The translations under genes were made by a program, and so were the position numbers. The notes below the pieces were generated by a model, which saw only the letters and a list, made by a program, of their open reading frames with translations, made no database searches and was not told where the DNA came from. Shown piece by piece: positions 32,596-44,685 of a DNA stretch of 64,000 nt. Position 1 is the stretch's first letter. The number at the start of each line of letters is the position of its first letter. The DNA is from Amphiura filiformis (taxonomy: Eukaryota > Echinodermata > Ophiuroidea > Amphilepidida > Amphiuridae), in the NCBI RefSeq assembly GCF_039555335.1, contig NC_092641.1:33939548-34003547 (forward strand). Reading direction: 5' to 3'.

Positions 32596-33555
32596 CTGAC
32601 CAATAGCTGAACTAACTGGAGATGGCGCCACATGCCTCATTGGTAGCCTTTCATCTCTAACCATTCCATCATCTACACCATGAACTCTGACCTTTGTCAG
32701 CCTTTGTGGAGGAGTACTAGGTGATACATCAGCCACATTCTCAAAGTCTAATCTTTGTCGTGGATGATTTTCTAACCTTTTTTGTCTCTGGCTTTCTTCC
32801 ACGTCATCTCTATCCTGAAATTGTGGATGAATTTTAGCATCATCTTGAAGTACATCAGTCCCTTGTTTCACAGTTTTCATCTTTCTACCATGCTGATCAT
32901 GTCTAGTTCTTTGATGCTCTAAATCCACACCATGGTGATATGGTTTCTTCACACCTATATCCCCACTCTGTTCTTTATGTGATAAGCCGTCTCTGTCACG
33001 CTTCTTTGCCGCATCCTCACCATGCTTGTGAGGATTGCTCTGCTCGCATGGAATAATATCACAAGCCAAATGCCAATGTGGCGCAACAGATGAACTTTGC
33101 CCTCTTCCAGGGGCACTAGTTCTCTCAATATGAGGGCTTGCAATAATGTGCTTTCTGCCTCCATGTCTTGCATCAAAAACAGTTTGATCTACTGTCTCAA
33201 ATTGTGACATTTTGCCTCTTTGTGACTCTGCATTGTCTCTCACAGGCACATCTTGTTCATACCCAACATATTCATCATGTGATCGACCTTTTGCGACTGG
33301 CACTGACTGAATGTTATCTGGTGGATTTAGCACATTGTGGCCACTAGAGGGCAGCACACTGGTACCACTAGAGGGCAGCATACCATTAGTCTGTGTTGCA
33401 ATGGACTGTGGTATGGGGTCCGTTCCCATGTGTCGTACAGGCTCATTAGTTTCTACAGGTAAGGTTGTGATACCTTGACGAGACTGTGACAACATCTGCT
33501 GCTGTTTAATACGTCTGCGGAAATCTTCTAACTTGGAGTTGTCATCTTCAGATTC
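32596..33555 (-). CDS. Large exon of minus-strand host gene
   Basis: A 960-bp exon, 320 codons, without a stop. The acceptor is TTCGTTACAG| and the donor TGGTCAG|GTATG, phase 0 at both ends. It starts ESEDDNSKLEDFRRRIKQQQ, a short charged helix. It then becomes polar and low in hydrophobics, rich in Ser, His, Asp, Gln and Arg, with motifs such as SSGTSVLPSSGHNV. It ends VHGVDDGMVRDERLPMRHVA and PSPVSSAIGQ. No enzymatic domain is visible. The length without stops and perfect phase continuity with both neighbours make it a real coding exon. Confidence 0.88.
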
Positions 33556-34132
33556 CTGTAACGAAAATATATTTTTAATTCAATACTTCAAAATCATGCA
33601 CATAAGTACATGTTTCTCTGGCTCAAATCACAGACATGCACAGGACTATGCAAGTGCAGACAATTTTGTTTTTCTGAAACTGAAACACAGTATAACACTA
33701 CAACATGTTCCCGGTGCAAATCGCTGATTATGAAAGTGCGGATATCCATAGCCAATCAACATATGCCTTTTAGGATTTCCACCATTTTGTATCTCTTCAT
33801 TTTCACAAAAATTGAAGCACAATATATTACTAAAACAATGGGAGACATAGGGCTCAGATACATGTTTACAGAGTCTCTAGTTAACATTATATGAACATGG
33901 ACGGTTTGTTGTTGAAAGTGGGTCTGGAGTTGCATATGAGTCTGCGATTACATGTGAGAATGTGCTATCATCCTTGATTGACAGAATTTATCTAAGTACA
34001 CAATCACAAAGTACACATTACACAGAAGTAAACATTCTGAATTTGTTCAATCATTCTGAAATGTTCTTTTCAAATCAAAATAATTTTGAGTACAGAATAC
34101 CAATTTCATCAAATACATAAAATCCCCATTAC
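33556..34132. other. Intron of minus-strand gene
   Basis: 577 bp with consensus ends. Nothing else recognised. Confidence 0.6.
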
Positions 34133-34305
34133 CTTGCTTTGTACTCTAGTAATATGGAGTTCCCCACGGTTCATACCAGGGTCCACATTAGCTTCAGAAC
34201 GTTGCCTAGCTTGCTCAAGCCGCCTTCTCACTCGCCACTGGTACAGTATATCATCCTCTGGCCTCACAGTGCTTTGGATATCTTGCCTTATATGGCTCTC
34301 TGTAT
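34133..34305 (-). CDS. Conserved-looking exon of minus-strand host gene
   Basis: Bounded by acceptor TTAATTTCAG| and donor AGCAAG|GTAATG. The frame reads TESHIRQDIQSTVRPEDDIL, then YQWRVRRRLEQARQRSEANV and ends VQSK in phase 0. The block P-E-D-D-I-L-Y-Q-W-R-x-R-R-x-L-E-x-A-R is the most structured part of the protein. It recalls a motif I associate with vertebrate proline/serine-rich protein 3 (PROSER3). That link is from memory and tentative. The first two bases (AT) complete a GAT codon with the G from the exon at 41,566. Confidence 0.85.
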
Positions 34306-35637
34306 CTGAAATTAAAAGTGTTACACGTACATGCAAAATTATATTAGTAACATCAGCTGAATGAAAGTAGTAGCCTTCTAAGAACTCATGGAAGAAAAGT
34401 AAATGACAGAGCAAAAATGGGTCGATTCCAGAGACTGAATGTAAATACAAGAAAATGGACCGTGCATGTTACAATCCAGCCATTTCAAGGTCAACTGGTT
34501 CACACCAACTACATTCCGAACCATGATCAAAACGATCACAACACACACCAAATGTGTTGCTAACAGGTATGGAAACCAAGTGTACACCAGACCAGTAACC
34601 AAGGAATGATGTATTCACTATGGCAATGTATTCACACTGCCTTTGAATCTGACGTTGTTTTTTCCAATCAGATTACTACATGGTACACGCATGTAAAATC
34701 AATGCATGATGGTCATATTTTTTTGCCCGATCTCTATACTATGACTCTCTCATGACCATGTTTAGATAGATTGAATGACCATGTTTAGAGTATTTTGGTT
34801 ATTTTGTCTTGCATTAATGCTTATGATGGTTATTGTACTATATTCTCTATGCATTATTGTTCTACGCTTATACTGTTGGCTTATAATAATCATCTCACCA
34901 ATGCATGTTTTTATATTAACTAGAAACTTGATCTTGATTGCTCATCCCATTCTCACATGCTGTTTGTGCTACCAATATTGTAAACTCAGTTCATGATGCT
35001 CATGTCTTGACTGATCTTGCTATATTTTCTGTAATTGCTCATGCACTGAGTATACCGTTAGTTTCTCATTTCTGACATATTGTTTACAATCCAAATAATA
35101 TGCATGTATCCATGATGTACTTTCCTACTGTGTTTATTGACTTCAGCAATTATCATCAATCTGAATTTTCATGTTACCGTATTCAAAGTTTCTATTGTGT
35201 ATGCTTTTTTGACTGAACACATAATTGGTTGTTTTTTTTTTTTTTTATGCTAGCGTTCAATATGCTTTGGTCGTAATCCACTTTGCCAACATGTAGCTAT
35301 GTTTGTCAACTAGCATAATACTCTCTAATTGCCGTATTTTGTATCATTTTAATACTTTTCTTTTAGCTCATATTGTGTTAGTGTACCAGGGCATAATCAC
35401 CAGTCATGTATTCTGCATGCATTCATGTTTAGGCACAATGTAATCCCTTCTGTCCACCCATGCGCCAATTATATTATATAGCTGTGAATTGCTTTGCGAT
35501 TGCCTTGATAACTAAGCACGATATGGGCCTAATTGACTTTTTCTGTTTCCCCATAAATGATTTTTTGCTCTGCTTCGCTTGGATTTAGTATCCCTTTTGG
35601 TATTTTCCTATATCATTTAAGCTTATTTGTTTTGTAA
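34306..35637. other. Intron sequence and probable LINE 5' region
   Basis: T-rich on the plus strand. From about 34,740 it may be the 5' untranslated region of the LINE that follows. A near-copy of ATGACCATGTTTAGA occurs at 34,752 and 34,775. No gene. Confidence 0.4.
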
Positions 35638-38600
35638 GTGTATTTTCTAAGTGTATTTATATGTTCCCCCATGCTGTGTTCCCATTGTTGTAAACATTTT
35701 TCAGGATCTAAGGACAACTCCACCAACTGTGCCATCTGTGGTAACCAATCAATTCACGATCATTGTTTAAAAATCCTTGATGAGAATCACACTCTCATCT
35801 CCAAACCCTGGTACTGTAAATACTGTATTGGATCGATTTTACCCTTTAATCATATCATTGACGATGCAGAATTTTTGCATGAAATTAATCAGCTAAATCA
35901 TGATCATACTGTTTCCTTTACATATCTTCAAAAACTTAACATAAATCCCTTTGATCTAAACGACAATAATGATAAAGATGACGAACTAAATAAAAATATG
36001 AAGTTAATAATAATAACGATAAATGTAACTATTACTGTAGTGACACATTTAATGAACGCACTAAACATCTTAATAACTCTAATCTAAGTTTAATTCACTT
36101 CAATTCCGCAGTTTAAATAAAAACCTTGATAATATCACTGATTATTTAAAAACACTTAATCATAAATTCCCACTTATCGCATTCAGTGAGTCCTGGCTCA
36201 ATGATAACAATGCCCTACCGCCTCTTATCAACATTGATGGTTATAATATTGCTCATTTCAACAGAGTTGGGAAAAGAGGAGGTGGGGTAGGGTTGTACAT
36301 ATCTGACGATCTCAACTTTAAGGTTCGTGATGATCTAAATCTAATCCCTAGTCAAGATTACGAGTCAATTTTCATTGAAATCGAAAGTGAGACTAAAAAT
36401 ACCATAATTGGAGTCATTTATAGACCTCCTGACAGATGTGCTCAATCCTTCATCACTAATTTGTCTACTACCATCAACTTGATCAATAGAGAACACCTCC
36501 CAACCTTCATTTGTGGTGATTTCAACCTTGATTTACTAAATACATCCACTCACTCAGTTTCAAATGATTTCCTCAACACACTTTATGCCTCCTCATTTTA
36601 TCCACTAATCGATAAACCAACCCGTGTAACCACTAAGAAATCATCTCTAATCGATAATATCTTTTGTAATATTTTGAATCATAAAATAACTCCTGGTATC
36701 CTATTTAGCGGCGTCACTGATCACTTTCCTGTATTCCAAATAATAAATAACGATAAAAATAATGTACCTAATTCTAAAGTCAATCGCTACTATACTAAAA
36801 GAAATATAACTAAGACCACAATAACATCTTTCACGTCTGAACTAAATCAAACCAATTGGGACGAAGTCCTAAATAACCAATCTACTGATCAATCCTATAA
36901 CGTCTTCATAGATAAATTTACTAATATATATGATAAACACTTCCCCAAAGTTAAGAAAAAAAAAAAAAATCAAAAAGCGCCAGCAATGTAAACCCTGGAT
37001 CACTCGGAATTATCAAATCCATTAAAACTAGGAATAAACTCTACAAGTCGTTCATTAAATACCCTAATGAAATAAATAAAACTAAATACGTCAAATATAG
37101 AAACAAATTAACTCATCTGATTAAGATTTCCTGTAAGAATTATTATTCAAATAAATTTAACACTTATAAATATAATATCAAAAACACATGGCAAACAATA
37201 AATAACGTTCTTGGCAAAACAACTAAATTGAAAAACCCCTCCTATTTTTTTGATGGTACCTCAAAATCTCCGACCCGTAACATTTCCACAAAGTTTAATT
37301 CTTTTTTTGCTGAAATAGGTCCTAAACTTGCTTCAAACATTCATTCTCCCTCTTCCTTCTCTGATTTCCTTAAGGACCCACACACTAACTCCATCTTCCT
37401 CAATCCCACTCACGAAAGGGAAATCCTAGACATTGTCAAGAAGATTAAGAATGGCAAGAGTTCCGGCTACGATGACATCAGCCCAACCATTGTTAAACAT
37501 ATCATTCCCCTTATCTCCAAACCCCTAGCCCACATTTTCAACCAATCCCTTTCTACAGGTGTCTTCCCTTCAGCCCTCAAGATTGCGAAAGTCATCCCTG
37601 TCTTCAACCACACGACCCCCACACCTTCCCTAATTATCGTCCCATTTCTCTTCTACCATGCTTTTCCAAGATCCTTGAACGCATCATTTACAATAGGATT
37701 GATAAATTTCTCTCTCACTTTCATATTCTTCACAACAATCAATATGGCTTTCATAAACAGCATTCCACTGATCTTGCTCTTCTAGATATCTACAACAATA
37801 TTTCCTCCTCTCTTGCTCTTAATCATCACACTATTGGCATATTCCTCGACCTCTCCAAAGCCTTTGATACCATCAATCACAACATTCTTCTTACCAAACT
37901 CCAACACTATGGTATTCGTGGAACAGCCCTTAATCTTCTCTCTAGCTATCTGTGTAACAGATATCAATTCACGCCCTTTGACTCACATTTCTCTGATCTT
38001 CTTCCAGTCTCTTGTGGTATTCCTCAAGGCTCTATCCTGGGTCCCTTGCTCTTCCTTCTTTATGTTAATGATATCCCCACTTCATCCAAAATCCTCTCTT
38101 TTGTCCTTTTCAGCCGATGATACGAACATCTTCTTATCTCACCCAAACCTTAACACTCTCATAAACACATTCAACGTAGAATTAGTCAATGTCTCAAACT
38201 GGTTCAAATCCAACAAACTATCCCTAAATGTCAGCAAAACTAACTACATCCATTTCACCAAACAAAAACGAAAGCAAAAGCACGCCACTCCACCAACACA
38301 CATTATGATAGACAACGTTGCAATTCATCCTGTAGATAACACAAAATTTCTAGGTGTAATAATTGACAAAAATCTTTCCTGGAAAGACCACATCCACAAA
38401 ATTACAAATCAAATTTCTAGGAACATCGGGATTCTTAGAAAACTTCGTCACATTTTACCCACACATATACTATTCTCACTCTACAACACCTTAATCCTGC
38501 CTTACATATCCTACAGCAACATAGCATGGGCGATATCTGACAACACCCTTGACCTTAACCACTGTCCATGGACTTCTCCTAATTCTACAAAATTGGACAA

Positions 38601-39789
38601 ACTATTTAAACTCCAAAAAAGAGCAATCCGTATCATTAACAACTCTGGTTACCTATCCCACACAAAGCAAATTTTCCATAATTTTAAAACACTAAATATC
38701 TTTGACATAAATAAATTACAAACAGGTCTCTTTATGTACCGCTATGAGAACAAAACCCTTCCAAAATCATTCTCCAACTTTCTTTTAAAACACAGTGACA
38801 TTTACAACTACAACACTAGACATGCTGAGCATTTTACTACAGTTAAACACACATCTAATTTAATCAAATACTCGATTAAAGTATCTGGACCTAAAACCTG
38901 GAATGGATTAAACAAAGATATAATAAACTCAAAGAATATATTAAGCTTCAAAACTAGCTTGAAGGACCGCCTGATTAAAAAGTACTTATCTAAATAAAAT
39001 AAACCTATTATATAATTTTCAAGTATCATATATCATTTTCTTTCATCTTATAAATAGTTCAATATGTTTTAAACAAATACTGCCGTCAAATCCCGATGTT
39101 GGTTTTGGCTATAGGCCTCGCATTACCGTGCACGCAAGCATATTTTAAATAGGCCTATTTGAAATCGATCCACTACATTGTCAACTTTTTTGGTTTTTGA
39201 CTGGTACTGCATTGTATTATCCCTGTCCGGATTGATTCTTTCCCGCCCTTCCCTGTCTCGTCTTGTCCTGTCTTGTACTGTTCTGTCTTGTCATGTTCAC
39301 CCCTCCCTATTCTAATATTTCACTTTCAAATTTGCTAAGGTGGGACCAGCCTTAAAGCCCTTTGGGCTTATTTGGCCTCTCCTTCACATGTTTTTTTTTT
39401 CACCCTTTCATATTATTCTCTTTCGCTTTTCAAAATCTACTGAGTTACTGGTACTTTAATTAACTTTTTGTACAAATTAAATTTGTATCATTAATTTATT
39501 TGCTATTTAATCATAATCGTGCTGTGTAAATATTTTTATATAAATTTGTCCTACTATATATAATTTCGGAAATTGCGATTGTGATTTGTAATATAACCAT
39601 TTAATTCTGTATTATCCTTCAGATACATTTCATTATGTTACCAACTTAATTAAATTTGTTTTTGTTATTGATGCTTAAATTTTGTATATAATACATATTA
39701 TATATATATATATATGATTTTGGAAATATTGTTATCTATATATATGTGAAATCATGTGTGAATAAAATTGAATGAATGAAATTGAATGA
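35638..39789 (+). mobile_element. Nearly complete LINE (zinc finger, endonuclease, reverse transcriptase), frameshifted
   Basis: In order: a PHD-like C4HC3 finger (CSHC...CAIC...HDHC...CKYC, 35,670-35,830); an apurinic-type endonuclease with SESWL (36,186), ICGDFNLDLL (36,510), SLIDNIF and GVTDHFPV (36,720); a linker; then the reverse transcriptase with FLDLSKAFDTINHNILL (motif A, 37,845), GIPQGSILGPLLFLLYVNDI (motif B, 38,015), ADDTNIF (motif C, 38,115), KLSLNVSKT, FLGVIIDKNLSW and the C-terminal NYNTRH block, ending at TAA 38,995-38,997. Frame changes occur near 36,070, 36,960-37,230, 37,610 and 38,110, the third separating fingers from palm. The 3' end has GAATGAATGAAATTGAATGAA at about 39,765-39,789. 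The domain order fits the CR1/Jockey group. It sits antisense in an intron of the minus-strand gene. Confidence 0.9.
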
Positions 39790-40248
39790 AATACAACAGG
39801 ACATTATAGTCTGTAGAATATCAAGGCAAATACATATATGGGACAAATATCCTATGATTCCAATCAACAAGAATCACAATTATTCTTCCATTGCTCATTG
39901 GCTAAAAAATGCTCCCAAATGAAATGAATTCAAATGAATGCATTTTCAATGTTTCAAAAGCTGAGGAGCAGTAAAAATGAAAAATGATCTACAAAACATT
40001 TCACAACATTCTTAACCATTTCCTACACAAAACAATACCACAGAATTCCATCCACAAGTATATGCCTCTAAATGAGGCTTCTTATTGATGAAAGAGACAA
40101 AAGGCAGACACCCACCACAAAAGCACTTGGATTTGAACAACTATATTACTGATACAAGTGTCTGTACAAACAAGTTTTATTGTAAGATCAATTTCATGTA
40201 ATGCCTTTGGTTTCTTTCATCAAAAAATCCCAGGCATATATGCTTGTA
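39790..40248. other. Intron sequence between LINE and mariner-like element
   Basis: No gene recognised. Confidence 0.5.
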
Positions 40249-41284
40249 CAGGGTGTCCCAGAAAAAATTACCGGGCGAATGAATTTGGAGGTAAGTCGAG
40301 AAATAGACATCGGAAACCAAAATTCTAAACATCAGCGTGTAGCCCATCTTATTCTGCATCTGATACGCCAATTTTACTGGAATCGGTTTATTGATCGTGA
40401 AGAAATGAGCGATTACATAACGCATGTGTCAGTTCACTTCATTCCAAGTTTGAAAGAAAGATCATTCAACACAATGCGCACTAGTGGTTAACTTTCAATG
40501 GGCTTCATATTTTGTTCTGTGAAATCGCTTTCATTCTTTTTAAACAATCTGTTTCTTGTAAAACATTTCATTACGTTTTGTTCAAATTTGAAAGCCTGCA
40601 CGATATTGAAAATGAAAGCTTGCATGTAATATGATGCTCAGTACTTGCAAATATATTTTTTCGTTAATGTTGCATAAAGAATTCCAGCTGGCTTAAAATA
40701 TTTCTCACACTCATTAATGTTTTTGGAATATTTCCAAGAAATTATAATGCAACGTTTAAATCTTTTAAAACTTCAACATTAATGTTGCATGGTATCAAAA
40801 ATCACACGTAAAGCTGTAAGCACTTCATCATAATGTCATTCTTGGCTCAAATGTTTTTTGGAAAGTTAAAATATAACATATTTGCACAACATAAAGAATT
40901 AAAGTTGAAAAGCTTCCAATTGCAGAAGTCAAAGTTTTCTCGGACAAACTGTTATTCATCTTCATGAAAGCATGAATGACATAACACCGTCGGATTATAA
41001 AATAAATAATGTGGACTAAATTTGATGAGATACACAAACTTTAGGAAGCGGTGAGCGAGTATGAAAAAAGCGCCTGTTGATCAAACTTGAATGAACTGCA
41101 TTAATGCACGCATTATATAATCGTTCGTTTCTTCGCAACCAGTCAACCGAATCAAATAAAATTTTCGTATGTGATGCACAACAAAATAGGCTATGCGCCA
41201 CGTTTTAAATATTTTGATTCTGATGTCTATTTCTCGACTTACGTTCAGTTTTATTCGCTCGGTAATTTTTTCTGGGACACCCTG
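40249..41284. mobile_element. 1,036-bp mariner-like non-autonomous element
   Basis: The left end is CAGGGTGTCCCAGAAAAAAT (40,249 on) and the right end is the inverted copy ending GGGACACCCTG (to 41,284). The outer ~70 bp pair well (GTAAGTCGAGAAATAGACATC is present in both), and weaker pairing extends to about 240 bp. TA flanks both ends (40,247-40,248 and 41,285-41,286), as for Tc1/mariner. No transposase frame is present. Confidence 0.9.
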
Positions 41285-41372
41285 TAGATGGAATTCTATG
41301 ATATAACTTACGCTATACTTGCCACAAAATTGTTATGCCAAAAGAAAAACATACTCCCTCTATAAATACCAA

Positions 41373-41660
41373 CTCACCTGCTTGTGTGTGTGGTATCTGT
41401 GGTATATAAAAGGAGTCATCTGTAGTGGCTGAGCTAGGAGATAAACCTACTCCCTCTAAATACCAACTCACCTGCTTGTGTGTGTGGTATCTGTGGTATA
41501 TAAAAGGAGTCATCTGTAGTGGCTGAGCTAGGAGATAAACCTACTCCCTCTAAATACCAACTCACCTGCTTGTGTGTGTGGTATCTGTGGTATATAAAAG
41601 GAGTCATCTGTAGTGGCTGAGCTAGGAGACAAACCTACTCCCTCTGAACTCACAGCAGGC
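41373..41660 (-). repeat. 94-bp tandem triplication covering an exon and its splice donor
   Basis: The unit runs from CTCACCTGCTTGTGTGTGTG to CTAGGAGA(T/C)AAACCTACTC. The antisense donor GCAG|GTGAGT appears at 41,377/41,378, 41,471/41,472 and 41,565/41,566. Only the rightmost unit is preceded by the unique acceptor and 5' part of the exon. Units are almost identical, so the expansion is recent. Confidence 0.93.
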
Positions 41661-41681
41661 TCACTTAACAGGGTCGATTCA
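41566..41681 (-). CDS. Exon of minus-strand host gene, followed by two tandem copies of its 3' part
   Basis: Acceptor TTTATTACAG| and donor AAGCAG|GTGAGT. With AG from the previous exon the frame begins S, then ESTLLSEPAVSSEGVGLSPS, then SATTDDSFYIPQIPHTQA, ending in phase 1. The two extra units downstream each end in the same donor. If read through, the 94-bp units shift the frame. The spacer GTGAGTTGGTATTTAG between units is only 16 bp, which is too short for an intron although it starts GT and ends AG. Use of the first donor joined to 34,305 gives an open frame. Confidence 0.82.
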
Positions 41682-42480
41682 CTGTAATAAAGCACAGCAA
41701 ACATCAAATGTTAAATTTTAGTGCTTCAACATAAATTTCCAGTAAAACCAGAATTATGTAGTTCTCGGCTTGCACAGTTCTCAATGCAAAGTGTCTACTT
41801 CAATGCCTCCACCTTGCCGTGCATCATCTTAACCGGAACAATTTTCAAAAGGAGCTGTAGAATTTTTCCAAATAAATGAAGACGTCTGTATGCTTCATTA
41901 CAGCAGGTTTCACTTTCATTGTCATTTTACCAGGCGCAAAAATTTAAAAATAAATAAATTTAAAAAAATATTTTAAAATTTACTTAAAAAGAAATCATTA
42001 AGAGATAATCACCAGGGGAGGGATCACTGGGGTAGTGACAAATTTGAAAAATGTCATCAGGTGAGGAAGAGGTCCATATGCCTCATTCCACCAAGTTTCG
42101 CTACCATATGCCTTAACAGTTCAAAAAATCATGCTCACAAGTTTAGCTATATGCAAATGAGCTACCAAATTAGATTATTTTGCTACTGAATTTTGAAGCC
42201 CACCAATTACCACCCCTTTACCAAGTCGCATCGCTATACACTCATTACATTTTACCAGTTCAAATTGCACTCACAAGCTAGCAAGGATGGAATGAGAAAT
42301 CGTGCTCACAAGTTTTGAAAATGCAAATGAGCTACCAAATGAGCATATTTTGCAAAAAAATCTTATCTTAAGGATATCAGCAGTGATTAGCAAGCTACAT
42401 ATGACAAGCTTATTATACTTACACCAACATCAAAAACAACCTTTGCTTTATTTATAGTCATATTATACATGTATACCAGT
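41682..42480. other. Intron sequence with a diverged local duplication
   Basis: ATGCTCACAAGTTTAGC...GAGCTACCAAATTAG (42,132-42,173) recurs as GTGCTCACAAGTTTTG...GAGCTACCAAATGAG (42,302-42,343). No gene. Confidence 0.5.
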
Positions 42481-43797
42481 TTGCCTTACATTTTGGCTTT
42501 GCACCTGTCAAGTTATTGATTAGTTAGCATTCAATAGCCTGTCTCCACATCACATATCCTTTTTAGCTATTGCCAATAAGATGATTCAAATTCTCACAAT
42601 AATATGGTTTCATCTATGAATCAAGTGCAGTGGAACAAACATAAAACCAGACAAAAGAAAGCAAATAAATAATAAGAAATAAATAAAATAAGAATATTAC
42701 CTACATACTTATAAACATAGTACATACAAAATAACACATAAGTGATTTCCAAGCAAGCTGAATGAACAAATATTTAATATTTAAAGGAACCAAAAACGAT
42801 AGATGTTGGGTTATTATCTACTAATTAAGGGGGCTTGGTGATGTGTTTAGTTTTAACAGAACAGTGCTTAATTAGGGATTCCAGGTGTTCACTGGTGCAT
42901 GAACATTTATTTTGTTCATTGTTTTCATAATTCAAATGAAAATCAATCACAGTACGTATCTAATTATGGTAGCCATGGTACTATGTATCCATGGTGAACA
43001 GGCCATATAGCTAGTGCAGAACAATGGTGGGTTTTCCCCACATTACGTGTACAATGAGATTGCAATGTAATATCTAGACACGTCATCTGCAATGACGTGT
43101 ACCTTGAGAAAGATATTAATATAGCACGCATCCCATCTTCCTGTTAGTGTCTAAACCGTAGCAATTGATGCTTTTAACAAGAGAGTTACTTGATGTGTGA
43201 GAAAAAGTGGTAACCATGAAATGCTGAATTGATGCATAGGCCCTACATGTTTTTATGCAGATAAATACACTTCAATATGAAGACATCAGTTATTGGGTGT
43301 TAGCTGCAGTGTGGATTGATGACTTTTTGTTTCTGCCCAGACAGCTATTTCATGTATAGCCAACTGACCAACCAACCATCAACACATTGTTGTGGAGGCC
43401 AAAAATGATTTTGGGCTTGCTAAGGAAATTTTGACACGCCAATGCTCAAGCCGACATGGAAGTTAGAATAATTCTTCATTTCTAGTCCTGTTGGATCAAA
43501 ATACTCTTTTGCACAAAAGAGAATTCACGCATAAGTCAAGCACTCAGTGTACGCTCAGATGAGTGATGTCGCCAGCTCCAAATGCTGTACCGGTGTTGGC
43601 CTAATTCAAGCACGCTTAGAAGGCATAGGCATGGAACATTCCAATCTATGTGTTTTAATCTATGAAGCAACCACTCTGCTAATGGTTAATTACTTTGGTG
43701 TTTGCACAACTCATGCCAGTAATGAACTTCAAAGGACATACATGTATGACTGCTCAACCATGCATACTTTAACACATTTACATTACCAAGACCAAAT

Positions 43798-44049
43798 GTG
43801 CCCATCCACCACAAACTGGTCGTAAAGTCGGCATTTTCCATTTTGAGATACAACCAAAAACAGTAATTGGATTTCTATGTTGAATATACTAGGAATTTGA
43901 CCTTTCATGAACTATAACTTCACTTCCAGATGTCCGATGAAGCTGGTTGAGGTGTCATTTTGAAGCTGAAAGTGAATTCTTTCAAAATCTGCAATAAACA
44001 GAAAATGATCTAGAGCCGACTTTACTACCACTTCGTGGTGGATGGTCAC
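43798..44049. mobile_element. 252-bp TIR element, present only in duplication copy 1
   Basis: The left TIR (43,798-43,832) is GTGCCCATCCACCAC... ending GTAAAGTCGGC; the right TIR (44,015-44,049) is its inverted copy with four or five differences. AAAT flanks both sides. The paralogous position near 50,745 lacks it, so it is an insertion after duplication or a loss in copy 2. Its interior (GGTTGAGGTGTCATTTTGAA) resembles 11,265-11,290. Confidence 0.85.
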
Positions 44050-44685
44050 AAATTATAATAAATCTTTGTTTCCAGTTCTCTTACCAACTGTAAAAAAACC
44101 CAATATTTTAGCCAGAATGTTCAGATGGTCACTTTATTTAGACATCTGACAGAATTTTGTTGGAACAGGTGCATTGAAAAGGGACCAAGTTAGGTTAAAT
44201 ATGGTAATTAGGTGATATTACGTGCTTAGTGACTGATTATACTTTATATTGACTGTAAATGGTAACAGCTGTAGTATGGAAATCCAAATATCAGCTTCAA
44301 AAATTGTATTATGCAGACATCCAATATGATTTGATGTAATTGAAAAAGGAGAAACACATTGCATTATGATAAATAGCTTGCATAATATGAAAGGAAAACG
44401 CACATTGTCAAATTGAATAGCAATGTGAATGCTTTTGATTGTTTAAAACAGCACTGCATGTACTATAATGATAATGTTGTTGATGTTAGGGTGATACCTT
44501 GGTTTCAGTTTCAGTTTCATTCACCAAGTCATACAAGTCATATGATACAAGTCATATGATGTTGACCGTTGCATTGTTTTGTTGCAGCATTGAAAAGTAC
44601 CTTTTATCAATTTGACACATGCTGAATTTTTGAACTAATTTCAGACTAATTAGCAACATTACATGTGACAGTTGCCATTTTCACC

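Noticed and set aside
32955-33176. Alternative minus-strand frame overlapping the large exon
   Set aside because: Shadow of the 960-bp exon, which has phase-matched neighbours.
44665-44685. Upstream extension of the kinase start
   Set aside because: The codon at 44,665 is GTG, not ATG; the upstream reading differs in copy 2, whereas the ATG at 44,686 in CACCATGG context is shared.
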